NCBI RefSeq assembly: GCF_036227125.1 | Contig: NZ_CP109435.1 | Span: forward strand, 2,542,001 to 2,606,000 | DNA: 64,000 nucleotides | Direction of reading: 5' to 3' | From: Streptomyces sp. NBC_01485 | GTDB taxonomy: Bacteria > Actinomycetota > Actinomycetes > Streptomycetales > Streptomycetaceae | Part shown: positions 36,288 to 45,350 of the stretch, one piece after another | Layout: each line of letters begins with the position of its first letter | Position numbering within the stretch: position 1 is the stretch's first letter | Position numbers and translations under genes: made by a program | The notes under the pieces: generated by a model | What the model saw: the letters and a program-made list of their open reading frames with translations, nothing else | Told to the model about the DNA's origin: nothing | Databases searched by the model: none

Positions 36288-37511
36288 TCAGGCTGCCTCC
36301 GGGAGCAGCGCTCCCGGGGGTCTTGCGCCCTCAGCGCCAGCCGGGTTGAGACCAGCCCGGACGAGCATCACGCGGGCGGAGTTCTTGTCCCTGGGGGACA
36401 CGGCTCCGCACGCGGTGCATGCGTAGATTCGTTCAGAAAGGGGCAGTGCGTGCTTGGTTCTCGCTCCGCACGACGCGCAGTCCATGGTGGTGTGCGCGGG
36501 GTGCACGAGGTGGATGTCCCGTGCGTGTTTGCGGCCCATGTCGATGAGGGCAGTCTTGGTGGCGCCGATCGCGGCGTCCGCTGCTTTGCGGGCCATGGTG
36601 GTCTTGGCGAGGAACTTCGGGCGGAAGTCCTCGACGGCGATCGCGTCGTGGTCGCGGACCACGGACTTGGCCCATTTGCGGGCGGTGTCCTGCCGCTGTC
36701 GGGCGACCTTCTTGTACAGCTTCGCGGTCTGCGTCTGGGCCTGCCGGTAGCCCTTGGACGCGGCCTGTCCCTTGGCGGGGCGGCGGCGGGCCATCATCCG
36801 CTGACAGCGCGCGAGGCGCTGCGCGGCGTTCTTCCCGTGCTGGGCGTGCGGGAGGTCGTGGGCGTCGGACGTGGTGGTCGCGGTCTCCTTGACGCCCCAG
36901 TCGACACCGAGGACGCGGCCGGTCGCGGGAAGCGGCTGGGCTTCGGTGGCGACGACGAACGACGCGTACCAGTGCCCGACGCTGTCGCGGTACACCCGCA
37001 CCGAGGACGGTACGCAGGGCAGGTCCCGCGACCACACCACCATCAGCACGATCCCGCCCGCGAGGTGCAGGCGGCCGTCCTTCAGCCGGAATCCACGGGT
37101 TGTGTAGTTCAGCGTGGGCAGGGCCTCACGCTTCTTCTTCACCCTGGGCATGCCCGCGCGCTGCCGCATCGGCAGTCCGGCCCTGATGTCCTTCATCGCC
37201 TTGGCGCGGGACTTCGCGAAGTCGCGGATGGTCTGCTGCTGCGGCACCGAGGCGCCCTCATGCAGCCAGGCCATCGCGGTGCGGGCCCCGGTCAGCATCC
37301 TGTCGAGCTGAGCCGGGCCGCACGTCGTCTTCCCGGCCGTCTCCCGGTTCAGGTGGTGGACCTTGCGGGACATGGCAACGCACTCGTTCCAGATCCACCG
37401 GCAGCGCGCCCACTCGGCCTCAAGGCCGGTGCGGGCGGTCGACGACACGCGGAGCCGGTAGGTGTACCGGGCATGCCCCGTATCCCCCGAAACCTGCCGT
37501 CGTGTCGTCAT
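36288..37511 (-). CDS. tnpB: TnpB RNA-guided nuclease (IS200/IS605 family)
   Basis: 407 aa. It has an N-terminal helix-turn-helix/WED-like part and a RuvC core with all three acidic residues: Asp in RVLGVDWGVKETAT, Glu in AIAVEDFRPKFLAKT, Asp in VSPRDKNSARVML. A CxxC...CxxC zinc finger sits before the last motif (CASCG ... YACTACG). It therefore looks catalytically intact. TnpB cuts DNA next to a TAM guided by an RNA from the element's right end. ATG 37511 is 50 bp from a divergent RHH gene, with three phased repeats between. Confidence 0.88.
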   Translation of the reverse strand: MTTRRQVSGDTGHARYTYRLRVSSTARTGLEAEWARCRWIWNECVAMSRKVHHLNRETAGKTTCGPAQLDRMLTGARTAMAWLHEGASVPQQQTIRDFAKSRAKAMKDIRAGLPMRQRAGMPRVKKKREALPTLNYTTRGFRLKDGRLHLAGGIVLMVVWSRDLPCVPSSVRVYRDSVGHWYASFVVATEAQPLPATGRVLGVDWGVKETATTTSDAHDLPHAQHGKNAAQRLARCQRMMARRRPAKGQAASKGYRQAQTQTAKLYKKVARQRQDTARKWAKSVVRDHDAIAVEDFRPKFLAKTTMARKAADAAIGATKTALIDMGRKHARDIHLVHPAHTTMDCASCGARTKHALPLSERIYACTACGAVSPRDKNSARVMLVRAGLNPAGAEGARPPGALLPEAA

Positions 37512-37523
37512 GGTGTCACTCTA

Positions 37524-37552
37524 CCACTCGCAGACCACTCGAAACCCACTAG
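37524..37552. promoter_or_regulatory. Phased operator between tnpB and the RHH gene
   Basis: CCACTCG at 37524, CCACTCG at 37535 and CCACTAG at 37546, exactly 11 bp apart. They fill the 50-bp divergent promoter. Evenly phased direct repeats are typical of ribbon-helix-helix repressor binding. Confidence 0.65.
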
Positions 37553-37561
37553 TCTGGAGTC

Positions 37562-37720
37562 ATGGATGAAGAGAAGCGCATCACGCTCCGTCTGCCCGCC
37601 CATCTGCATGAGTGGCTTGCCGCTCAGGCCAAGTCTGCCCGCAGGTCCCTCAACTCCGAGATCGTCTACCGGCTGGAGGTCGAGCGCGCCGCCGCCGGAG
37701 CTGACGCCGAATCGCCCTGA
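37562..37720 (+). CDS. Arc-like ribbon-helix-helix DNA-binding protein
   Basis: 52 aa: MDEEKRITLRLPAHLHEWLA, then SARRSLNSEIVYRLEVERA. The RITLRLP strand, the two helices and the LNSEI turn match the Arc/MetJ RHH fold, which works as a dimer. It is carried inside the tnpB element, divergent from tnpB, and ends about 45 bp before the left-end hairpin. Most likely it represses tnpB (and itself) through the phased repeats. An antitoxin role is less likely, since no toxin gene is present. Confidence 0.8.
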   Translation: MDEEKRITLRLPAHLHEWLAAQAKSARRSLNSEIVYRLEVERAAAGADAESP

Positions 37721-37903
37721 CGCCGATTCGGCTTTTCCTGCCCTGCTCCACAGGAGTCCGATTCCTCCCCGGCCTCAAGGCCGGGGCATCCTCGGAGGAA
37801 CCCGGTGAAGCGAAGCGATCGGACATGCCATCGTCCGCCTCTCCCAACTGATCACGATCGCTGGAGACTGACCGGGCCGGGCCATCTGGCTGGCCTGGAT
37901 CGG

Positions 37904-38422
37904 TCAGGTGCCGGGGGCGGCGTAGCAGATCGCCTCGATGCTCTGTTCCGCGCCGAAGCGGTGAGTCGTCCGCCCCGTCCTGAACCAGCCGAGGCGCTCG
38001 TAAAGGCGTATGGCCGCCTGGTCCTTGACCATCACGTCCAGGACCAGGCGGCGGCCATGGCTCACCGCGTAGTCCATGGCCGCCCGGACCAACTGCTCGC
38101 CCACGGCGCACTCGCGTGCGTCTCTGACGACGAAGAGCCGGGCCAGCACCCCGATGTGCCGCTCGTCGTCCACGTCCTGTTCGGCCCACAGCCTCAGGGC
38201 GCCCTCGCCACGCGGCCGCATCACCGCCACATGGCCGACGATCCTTCCCCCGGCCTCCGCGACCCAGGACGCCAGTACGTCGTCGGACCGCAGCCAGTCC
38301 TCCGGACGGGCCACCCCCTCGACCGGATAGCCGTCGGTGGCGTGCACGTCGGTCAGTGCCGCTGCGGCGACGGGGAGATCCGCGTCCTCGAAGGGGCGGA
38401 TGACGGTGCTGGTGCTCTGCAT
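37904..38422 (-). CDS. GNAT-family N-acetyltransferase
   Basis: 172 aa. GNAT fold with the acetyl-CoA region LARLFVVRDARECAVGEQLV and the later motif VKDQAAIRLYERLGWFRTG. The substrate (an amine, amino acid, antibiotic or protein) is unknown. It begins 26 bp past the GntR remnant, on the same strand. Confidence 0.85.
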   Translation of the reverse strand: MQSTSTVIRPFEDADLPVAAAALTDVHATDGYPVEGVARPEDWLRSDDVLASWVAEAGGRIVGHVAVMRPRGEGALRLWAEQDVDDERHIGVLARLFVVRDARECAVGEQLVRAAMDYAVSHGRRLVLDVMVKDQAAIRLYERLGWFRTGRTTHRFGAEQSIEAICYAAPGT

Positions 38423-38447
38423 GCCGGGCTCCTCGGGCGTTCGGCGA

Positions 38448-38771
38448 TCACTCGACGGGCAGTTCGTAGAGCAGGCCGGTCAGGTCCGCGCGGTGCACGT
38501 AGCGGGACACCTCGAACGGCTCGCCCTCCTGGTCCAGGCTGGTGTGCAGGATCTCGATGACGGGGACGCCGGAGGGCAGCCCGAGTACCGCGGTTTCGGC
38601 CGGTGTCGGCATGCGTGCGGTGATCTCGTCCCGTACCCGGGTCATGACGTGGCCGAGGTCTTCGAGTCGGCCGTAGATCCCGTTCTTGCCGGTATGGGGC
38701 TGCGTCAGCGGCGTGCCGTCGGCCTCGTCCCACCTGAGGTAGGTCGAGACGAGCTCCCCTCCGGAAGGGCG
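38448..38771 (-). pseudogene. 5'-truncated GntR/UTRA regulator
   Basis: About 105 codons of a UTRA effector domain (STYLRWDEADGTPLTQ, then KNGIYGRLEDLGHVMTRVRDE, then HTSLDQEGEPFEVSRYVHRAD). The DNA-binding domain is missing. Its frame begins right at the stop codon of the truncated MFS gene (TGA 38772-38774), so the two fragments were joined by a deletion. Probably not expressed as a regulator. Confidence 0.75.
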
Positions 38772-39488
38772 TCAGTGACGCACGCCTGCCTCCGCAGGCT
38801 GCGACACGTGGGTCGCGACGACGCGCTCGCGCCCGCCGCCCTGCGGGGCCCTCCGCCGGTCCACCCCGTAGGCGACCCCCGCCACCATCAGACCCAGCAC
38901 CGCCAGCGCCGCGCCCGCGACCGCCGGGGACGTGACGGTGAAGCCTGCTGCCAGGGCCAGGCCGCCGATCCAGGCGCCGCCCGCGTTGGCCAGGTTGAAG
39001 GCTGCCTGATTGGCGGAGGAGGCCAGGGAGGGGCCCGCCGCTGCCTTTTCCATCACCATCAGGTTCAGGGGGGAGCCCGTCACGAACGCCGCCACGCCCA
39101 GCAGGAGGACGGCCAGTGCGCCGCCCCACGCGGTCGTCATCAGGAGGGGGAAGAGGGCCAGGACGACCGCGAGGGACGTCAGGCCGGCGAACAGGGTGCC
39201 GCGCATCGCGTGGTCGGCGAGGCGTCCGCCCAGCAGGTTGCCGATCGTCGCGCCGACGCCGAACAGGGCCAGCAGCAGCGTCACGCTGGAGTCGGCGTAC
39301 CCGGCGGAGTCCGTCAGCATCGGCGTGATGTAGCTGTACGCGGAGAAGAGGGCGCCGAAGCCCGCGACCGTCGTGCCCAGCGCCAGCCAGACCGGGAGGG
39401 ACCTCAGGGCCGCCAGTTCGCCGCGCAGGCCCGCCGCGGGCGCCGCCTGCGGCAGGCCCCGCGGGATCAGCAGGGCCAGACGGAACAA
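38772..39488 (-). pseudogene. 5'-truncated MFS transporter (C-terminal half)
   Basis: About 238 codons that cover helices 7-12 of a DHA1/AraJ-like exporter (LPVWLALGTTVAGFGALFSA; GGRLADHAMRGTLFAGL). Half of the usual ~400 residues is absent; the frame starts at a TTG next to unrelated sequence 40 bp from the next gene. A six-helix half is unlikely to transport by itself. Confidence 0.75.
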
Positions 39489-39527
39489 AGCATCCCCGGG
39501 CCGCTATTCCAGCAGATGACCTGCTGG

Positions 39528-40610
39528 TTAAGGTGTGGTGACCTTCACACGCGCCGCCACCGGAAGGTGGTCGCTGCCGGTCCGGGGCAGGGTCCAGGAC
39601 GTCACCGGGTCCACGCCCTTCACCATGATCTGGTCGATCCGCGCCATCGGGAACGACGCGGGCCAACTGAAGCCGAAGCCGTTGCCCGCCGCGCCCTGCG
39701 TGGAACGCATCTGGGACGTCACCGCGTTGAGCGAGCGGTCGTTCATGGTGCCGTTGAGGTCGCCGAGCAGGATCACCCGGGTCAGCGGCTCGTCGGCGAT
39801 CGCCTCGCCCAGCGCGTCCGCGCTCGTGTCGCGCTGCCGGGCGGTGAACCCGGCCTGCAGCTTGACCCGCACCGAGGGAAGGTGCGCGACGTAGACGGCG
39901 ACCTGCCCCTGCGGCGTCGTGATCGTCGCCCGCATCGCGCGCGTCCAGCCCAGCTTGATGTCGACGGGCTTCACGGAGCTCAGCGGGTACTTGCTCCACA
40001 GGCCGACCGTGCCCTGCACCGAGTGGTACCTGTACGTCGCCGCCAACGCCTTCTCGTACACCGGCACCGCCGCGTCGGTCAGCTCCTCCAGCGCCAGCAC
40101 GTCCGCCTCGGACGCGGCGACGTCACGGGCGGTGTCGGCGGCGTCGGGGTTCTCGGCGTTGACGTTGTGGGTGGCGACGGTGAGGTCGCCGCCGCTGCCG
40201 GTCTTGTCGCCGAGCAGCCCGCCGAAGAGGTTCAGCCAGACCACGGCCGTCAGGACGACGGCGATCAGCGCGATCGCCGACCTGCGCACCAGCGCGAGCA
40301 CCAGCAGCACCGGCACGAAGACGCCGATCCAGGGCAGGAACGTCTCCGTGAGGCTGCCGAGGTTGCCGTAGCGGTTGGGGATGCGCGAGTGCACCAGCAT
40401 CACCAGGGAGAAGGCCAGCGCGAACCCGGCGAGGACCAGGCCCCGCCGCCAGACGCGCGGATCGCCGCGCCAGCCCGCGAGGGCCCGCCCTGGAGCGCGG
40501 GAAAGGGTGCGGAGGAAAGTGCTGATCAGGCGCCGAAGCCGGGTTCCCCGAGGCTCGGGTCCCGAGCCTCCGTTGTCGTCCGTCTCCGTCATGTACGCCT
40601 GCTGCGCCAT
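39528..40610 (-). CDS. Membrane endonuclease/exonuclease/phosphatase-fold protein
   Basis: 360 aa. A short basic N-terminus, about three membrane helices (about 55-140), then an EEP domain outside the membrane with LTVATHNVN, LALEELTD, ILLGDLNGTMND and SDHLPV. Members cleave phosphodiesters in nucleic acids or lipids; this membrane type has no clear substrate. An alternative start is ATG 40592 (MTETDDNGG). Confidence 0.82.
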   Translation of the reverse strand: MAQQAYMTETDDNGGSGPEPRGTRLRRLISTFLRTLSRAPGRALAGWRGDPRVWRRGLVLAGFALAFSLVMLVHSRIPNRYGNLGSLTETFLPWIGVFVPVLLVLALVRRSAIALIAVVLTAVVWLNLFGGLLGDKTGSGGDLTVATHNVNAENPDAADTARDVAASEADVLALEELTDAAVPVYEKALAATYRYHSVQGTVGLWSKYPLSSVKPVDIKLGWTRAMRATITTPQGQVAVYVAHLPSVRVKLQAGFTARQRDTSADALGEAIADEPLTRVILLGDLNGTMNDRSLNAVTSQMRSTQGAAGNGFGFSWPASFPMARIDQIMVKGVDPVTSWTLPRTGSDHLPVAARVKVTTP

Positions 40611-40791
40611 ACCGTCGCCTCACTGCCTGCCGTGCACACCGTCCGTCCCCCGGGTACGACCCTAGGGGATGATCGGGTCCGTTCTCGCCGTCCCGCGACG
40701 GCCGTACGGGCACCATGACGAACGCGGCGCTCTCACGGGTTCCGGCGCCGGGGCGCGCGGCCCGCTCTGTGACGAAACGCGCACACGCGGG

Positions 40792-41475
40792 CTACGGGGC
40801 CGGGGAACTGACGGGTCGTAGCCCGGCCAGCAGCGTGTCGACGATGCGTTCCGGGAGGTTCTCGGGGAGCTCGGCGTCGGGGCGCAGGACGGAGCGGACG
40901 AGCATCGGGCCGACGACGATGTCGTTCACCAGTTCCACGTCCAGGTCGGCGCGGAGTTCGCCGTTCTCCTGGCCGCGGCGCAGGACGTCGACGCCCATCC
41001 GACGCCGGGGCGCTATGACCGCGGCGTGGTAGGCCGCCCAGATCTTCGGGCTGCTCTTCATCTGGGTGTGCGCGTTGTGCAGGATCGCCGAGGAACGGTT
41101 GGCGAGGCCGCGCTGCCGCATCGATTCGAGCAGCATGATCAGGTCGTCGCGCATGGAGGTGCCCGGGAGCAGTTCGGGGTCCTCGGGCTCGGTGGCGCGC
41201 AGGACGTCGACGAAGAGTTCCTCCTTGCCGCTCCAGCGGCGGTAGATGGTGGCCTTGCCGACACCGGCGGTACGGGCGATGCGCTCGATGGAGATCTCGG
41301 CGAGCGGGACGCCCTCCTCCAGCAGCTTCAACGTCCCCTCGATGATGGCCCGTTCCACGGCCTCGCTCCGGGGCCGCCCCCGGACGGGCTGCTCCGCGGC
41401 ACCGGTCCCGCTGTCGGCGCGGGTCCCGATATCGGTGTCGGTGCCGCTGTCGGTGCCGTCGTCGGTAAGGCTCAC
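40792..41475 (-). CDS. TetR-family regulator of the adjacent exporter
   Basis: About 227 aa from GTG 41475 (MSLTDDGTDSGTD), which has AAGGA 9 nt upstream; ATG 41508 has none. An Asp/Thr/Ser-rich repeat tail precedes the helix-turn-helix (ISIERIARTAGVGKATIYRRWSGKEELF). It follows the DHA2 transporter by 54 bp on the same strand. A perfect 23-bp palindrome in the transporter promoter is its probable operator, so it would repress both genes until a drug binds. Confidence 0.88.
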   Translation of the reverse strand: MSLTDDGTDSGTDTDIGTRADSGTGAAEQPVRGRPRSEAVERAIIEGTLKLLEEGVPLAEISIERIARTAGVGKATIYRRWSGKEELFVDVLRATEPEDPELLPGTSMRDDLIMLLESMRQRGLANRSSAILHNAHTQMKSSPKIWAAYHAAVIAPRRRMGVDVLRRGQENGELRADLDVELVNDIVVGPMLVRSVLRPDAELPENLPERIVDTLLAGLRPVSSPAP

Positions 41476-41529
41476 GTCCACAGGTCCTTCCTCTGATCCT
41501 CTCGTCATACCGGGGAATTGTCGCCCGGT

Positions 41530-43122
41530 CTACGACTTCGCCCGCACCAACTCCCCCTTCTCCGTGTCCTCCTGGGCGGGCTTCGGCCGGCCCGGCAGGA
41601 ACGCGGCCACCACGACCGCGCCCACCAGGGCCACTCCGGCGCCGCACAGGGCGGTGACGTGCATGGCGTGCAGGAAGGCGTCGTTGGCGGGGGCGATCAG
41701 CGCCCTGCCCGGTTCGCCGAGTTTCGCGGCGACCCCGAGCGTCGCCTCGATGGACTCGCCCGCCGTGTCGCGCAGGCCGGCCGGCAGCGCGCCGAGGTGG
41801 CCCTCGATGCCGTTGCGGTACGCCGTCGACAGCACGGAGCCGAGGACGGCGATGCCGAGCGCGCCGCCGACCTGGCGGAAGGTGTTGCTCAGCGCGGAGG
41901 CGGAGCCGGCCTTCTCGCGGGGCAGGGCCTGCATGATGACGACGCTGGTCGGGGTCATGATGTGGGCCATTCCGGCGCCCATGCAGAAGAAGACGACCTC
42001 CAGGATCCAGATCGGGGTGTCCGCGTCCAGCGTGGCGAACGCCGCCAGCGTCGCCGTCAGGACGAGCATCGCCGCCGTGGTCGTGGCCCTGATCCCGATG
42101 CGGTCCACGACCAGCCGGGCGCGCGGCGCGAAGATCAGTTGGGCGGCGGCCAGCGGCAGCAGCAACAGGCCCGTCTTCAGCGGCGAGTAGCCGCGCACGC
42201 TCTGGGTGTAGAAGACCGAGAAGAAGGTCACGCCCATCAGCGCGAAGAAGACCAGCGCGATGACGGAGATCGCGGCGGAGAACACCTTGTTCCTGAAGTA
42301 GCCGACGTCTATGGACGGATGGTCGCTGCGCTTCTCGAACACCACGAACGCGGCGAGGACGACGAGTCCGGCCCCTATGGTCGCGAGCACGGCCGGGTCC
42401 GTGAAGTCGGCCAGTTCGCCGCCCTTGATGATGCCGTACACGAGCAGGACCAGGCCGACGACGGACAGGGCGACGCCGACGGGGTCGAGCCGGCCCGGCT
42501 TCGGGTCGCGGGACTCGGGCACCAGCCACAGCATCAGCCCGACCGCGAGCAGCACGATCGGCACGTTGACGAGGAAGACCGAGCCCCACCAGAAGTGGTC
42601 GAGGAGGAGACCGCCGGTGATGGGGCCGATGGCGATGGCCAGGCCGACGCCGCCCGCCCAGACGCCGATCGCCTTGGGCTGCTCCTCGCGCTCGAAGACG
42701 TTCATCAGGACGGCGAGGGTGGCGGGCATCACGAAGGCGGCGCCCAGCGCCATCAGCGCGCGGAAGGCGATGAGCTGGGCGGGCGAGCCGGACTCGGCGG
42801 CGAGCGCGGAGCCGACGCCGAAGACGGCGAGCCCGCCGAGCAGGACCTTCTTGCGGCCGATCCGGTCACCGAGGAGACCGGCGGAGAACAGCAGCCCCGC
42901 GAAGACGAGCGTGTAGGCGTTGATCGCCCACTCCAGCTCGCTCTGGGTGGCGCCGAGGCCGATCGGGGCGGGCGTCGAGATCGTCTTGATAGCGACGTTC
43001 AGGATCGAGTTGTCGAGCACCACGATCAGCAGGCTCAGCATCAGGACGCCGAGGATCGCCCAGCGACGCCGGTGCACCGCTTCCGGTATCCGCGGCGCTG
43101 CGGGAACGGCAGGAGTAGTCAT
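41530..43122 (-). CDS. DHA2-family (EmrB/QacA) drug exporter, MFS
   Basis: 530 aa, 14 predicted helices. Family marks are [12 protein letters not shown] in helix 1, the loop [16 protein letters not shown] and the antiporter motif [14 protein letters not shown]. It uses proton motive force to expel hydrophobic compounds. First gene of a two-gene unit with the TetR regulator. Confidence 0.9.
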   Translation of the reverse strand: MTTPAVPAAPRIPEAVHRRRWAILGVLMLSLLIVVLDNSILNVAIKTISTPAPIGLGATQSELEWAINAYTLVFAGLLFSAGLLGDRIGRKKVLLGGLAVFGVGSALAAESGSPAQLIAFRALMALGAAFVMPATLAVLMNVFEREEQPKAIGVWAGGVGLAIAIGPITGGLLLDHFWWGSVFLVNVPIVLLAVGLMLWLVPESRDPKPGRLDPVGVALSVVGLVLLVYGIIKGGELADFTDPAVLATIGAGLVVLAAFVVFEKRSDHPSIDVGYFRNKVFSAAISVIALVFFALMGVTFFSVFYTQSVRGYSPLKTGLLLLPLAAAQLIFAPRARLVVDRIGIRATTTAAMLVLTATLAAFATLDADTPIWILEVVFFCMGAGMAHIMTPTSVVIMQALPREKAGSASALSNTFRQVGGALGIAVLGSVLSTAYRNGIEGHLGALPAGLRDTAGESIEATLGVAAKLGEPGRALIAPANDAFLHAMHVTALCGAGVALVGAVVVAAFLPGRPKPAQEDTEKGELVRAKS

Positions 43123-43144
43123 GACGCCGAGCCTAGGACACTTC

Positions 43145-43167
43145 CGATACGAGACCGTCTCGTATCG
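43145..43167. promoter_or_regulatory. Perfect TetR-type operator
   Basis: Arms CGATACGAGAC and GTCTCGTATCG around one central C. It lies 22-45 nt upstream of the exporter start, over the likely promoter. Confidence 0.8.
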
Positions 43168-43313
43168 ATTCTCTTACCGCGTTTCTTACCCTTTTCCTTA
43201 CTGAGGCCTTACCCACAGGGGGTGCCCTGGTCCTCCCCGACCCGAGGTGCCACCATGGGAGGTGGTCCGGGGACGCCGTAAGGGTGCCTCGAGATGACGA
43301 AGGAGCCGTTGCA

Positions 43314-44180
43314 ATGACGCAGCTTTCGGCTGCCCACACGAAGACCTCCGACGGCAGCAAGGCGCTGTACGGAGGGAAGGGCACCCGCCGTATCACCGTC
43401 CGCGACCTCGCCGTCGCCAAGGAGCGCGGCGAGAAGTGGCCCATGCTCACCGCGTACGACGCGACGACCGCGTCCGTCTTCGACGAGGCCGGGATCCCGG
43501 TGATCCTGGTGGGCGACTCGGCGGGCAACTGCCACCTCGGGTACGAGACGACCGTGCCCGTCACCCTCGACGAGATCACGATGCTGTCGGCGGCGGTCGT
43601 ACGCGGTACGAACCGCGCCCTGGTCGTCGGCGACCTGCCCTTCGGCTCCTACCAGGAGGGGCCGGTGCAGGCGCTGCGCTCGGCGACCCGGCTGGTGAAG
43701 GAGGCCGGGGTCGGGGCCGTGAAGCTGGAGGGCGGCGAGCGCTCGCACCGGCAGATCGAGCTGATGGTGGAGTCCGGCATCCCGGTCATGGCGCACATCG
43801 GCCTGACCCCGCAGTCCGTGCACACGACGGGTTACCGCGTGCAGGGGCGCGGCGAGGAGGCCGCCCAGCAACTGCTGCGCGACGCCAAGGCGATCCAGGA
43901 CGCGGGCGCGTTCGCGGTGGTCCTGGAGCTGGTTCCGGCGGAGCTGGCGGCCGAGGTCACGCGGATGCTGCACATCCCGACGATCGGCATCGGCGCCGGG
44001 CCGCAGACGGACGCGCAGGTGCTGGTCTGGACCGACATGCTCGGGCTGACCGGCGGGCGGGTCCCGAAGTTCGTGAAGCAGTACGCCGACCTGCGCGCCG
44101 TCATGAGCGACGCGGTGAAGGCGTTCGCGGAGGACGTCGTCGGCGGAACGTTCCCGCAGGAAGAGCACAGCGTCCACTGA
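43314..44180 (+). CDS. panB: 3-methyl-2-oxobutanoate hydroxymethyltransferase (pantothenate pathway)
   Basis: 288 aa. PanB motifs: MLTAYDATTASVFDEAGIPVILVGDS, VKLEGG, MAHIGLTPQSVHTTGY and IGIGAGPQTDAQVLVWTDMLG. It makes ketopantoate from 2-ketoisovalerate and methylene-THF. ATG 43314 with AAGGAG 8 nt upstream; the frame open above it is not coding. Monocistronic: a strong hairpin follows. Confidence 0.95.
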   Translation: MTQLSAAHTKTSDGSKALYGGKGTRRITVRDLAVAKERGEKWPMLTAYDATTASVFDEAGIPVILVGDSAGNCHLGYETTVPVTLDEITMLSAAVVRGTNRALVVGDLPFGSYQEGPVQALRSATRLVKEAGVGAVKLEGGERSHRQIELMVESGIPVMAHIGLTPQSVHTTGYRVQGRGEEAAQQLLRDAKAIQDAGAFAVVLELVPAELAAEVTRMLHIPTIGIGAGPQTDAQVLVWTDMLGLTGGRVPKFVKQYADLRAVMSDAVKAFAEDVVGGTFPQEEHSVH

Positions 44181-44221
44181 GCCGACCCCCACCATCACGG
44201 ACAGCCCACCTACAGCCCCCA

Positions 44222-44259
44222 CCGACAGCCCGCCGACCGTCCCGTCGGCGGGCTGTCGG
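44222..44259 (+). terminator. Strong terminator after panB
   Basis: Perfect 16-bp arms (CCGACAGCCCGCCGAC, 44222-44237, and complement 44244-44259) with loop CGTCCC. Confidence 0.8.
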
Positions 44260-44315
44260 CATCGTGTAGGCCTCGTGTCGGTGGTTTGTCGGTGGGGGCT
44301 GGCACGGTTGCTCCC

Positions 44316-45350
44316 ATGACGCGAATCGACAAGAACCCCAGTGGCGCGGGAAGCGCTGTAACCGTTCGGGGGTTGGTCAAGCACTACGGCGAGACCAAGG
44401 CACTGGACGGCGTCGACCTGGATGTACGCGAGGGGACCGTGATGGGGGTGCTCGGGCCGAACGGCGCCGGGAAGACCACCCTCGTCCGGATCCTGTCCAC
44501 CCTGCTCGCTCCCGACAGCGGGCAGGCCACCGTCGTCGGCTACGACGTCGTACGCCAGCCCCGGCAGTTGCGCCGGGTGATCGGGCTCACCGGGCAGTAC
44601 GCCTCGGTGGACGAGAAGCTCCCCGGGTGGGAGAACCTGTACCTCATCGGGCGGCTGCTCGACCTGTCCCGCAAGGACGCCCGCACGCGCGCCGACGAGC
44701 TGCTGGAGCGGTTCTCGCTGACCGAGGCCGGCAAGCGGCCGGCGAGCACCTACTCCGGCGGTATGCGGCGGCGGCTCGACCTCGCCGCGTCGATGATCGG
44801 CCGGCCGCAGGTGCTGTTCCTGGACGAGCCGACCACCGGCCTCGACCCGCGCACCCGCAACGAGGTGTGGACCGAGGTCAAGGCGATGGTCGGGGAGGGC
44901 GTCACGGTCCTGCTGACCACGCAGTACATGGAGGAGGCCGAGCAGCTCGCCTCCGAGCTGACCGTCGTCGACCGGGGCAAGGTCATCGCGAACGGCGGCA
45001 TAGAGGAACTCAAGGCGAAGGTCGGCGGGCGGACGCTGCGCGTACGGCCGGTCGATCCGCTCCAGGTGCGGCCGCTCGCCCGGATGATCGACGAGCTGGG
45101 CGTCACCGGGCTCGCCGGCACCACCGTGGACACCGCCAACGGCACCCTGCTGGTGCCGATCCTCAGCGACGAACAACTGACCGCCGTGGTCGGCGCGGTG
45201 ATCGCGCGCGGTGTCACCGTCTCCTCCATCACCACCGAACTCCCCAGCCTGGACGAGGTGTTCCTGTCCCTCACCGGCCACCGCGCCGGTGCCCCGCAGG
45301 ACACCGTGCCCACCGAGACCGCCGAGACCCGCGAGGAGGTCGCCGTATGA
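44316..45350 (+). CDS. ABC transporter ATP-binding protein, DrrA-like
   Basis: 344 aa from ATG 44316 (MTRIDKNPSGAG). Walker A GPNGAGKTT, signature YSGGMRRRLDLA, Walker B VLFLDEPTTGLDPRTR, H-loop region TQYMEEAEQLA, and a DrrA-type C-terminal extension. It powers export through the permease encoded by the next gene. Substrate unknown; daunorubicin resistance is only the family name. Confidence 0.9.
   Translation: MTRIDKNPSGAGSAVTVRGLVKHYGETKALDGVDLDVREGTVMGVLGPNGAGKTTLVRILSTLLAPDSGQATVVGYDVVRQPRQLRRVIGLTGQYASVDEKLPGWENLYLIGRLLDLSRKDARTRADELLERFSLTEAGKRPASTYSGGMRRRLDLAASMIGRPQVLFLDEPTTGLDPRTRNEVWTEVKAMVGEGVTVLLTTQYMEEAEQLASELTVVDRGKVIANGGIEELKAKVGGRTLRVRPVDPLQVRPLARMIDELGVTGLAGTTVDTANGTLLVPILSDEQLTAVVGAVIARGVTVSSITTELPSLDEVFLSLTGHRAGAPQDTVPTETAETREEVAV

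Larger units (their letters stand above)
36249..37797 (-). mobile_element. IS200/IS605-type element with tnpB and an RHH gene, no tnpA
   Basis: Right end: TTGAC at 36249 and a subterminal hairpin at 36259-36278 (CCCCC...GGGGG, interrupted stem) just after tnpB. Left end: hairpin CCCCGGCC-TCAA-GGCCGGGG (37767-37786). Both hairpins are flanked by CATCCTC on one side and ATTCC on the other. No Y1 transposase is present, so movement would need one from elsewhere. The exact ends are inferred; on the tnpB strand the right end reads GAGGATGTCAA. Confidence 0.65.

Noticed and set aside
37562..37720. RHH protein as antitoxin of a toxin-antitoxin pair
   Set aside because: No small toxin gene follows or precedes it; its neighbour is tnpB.
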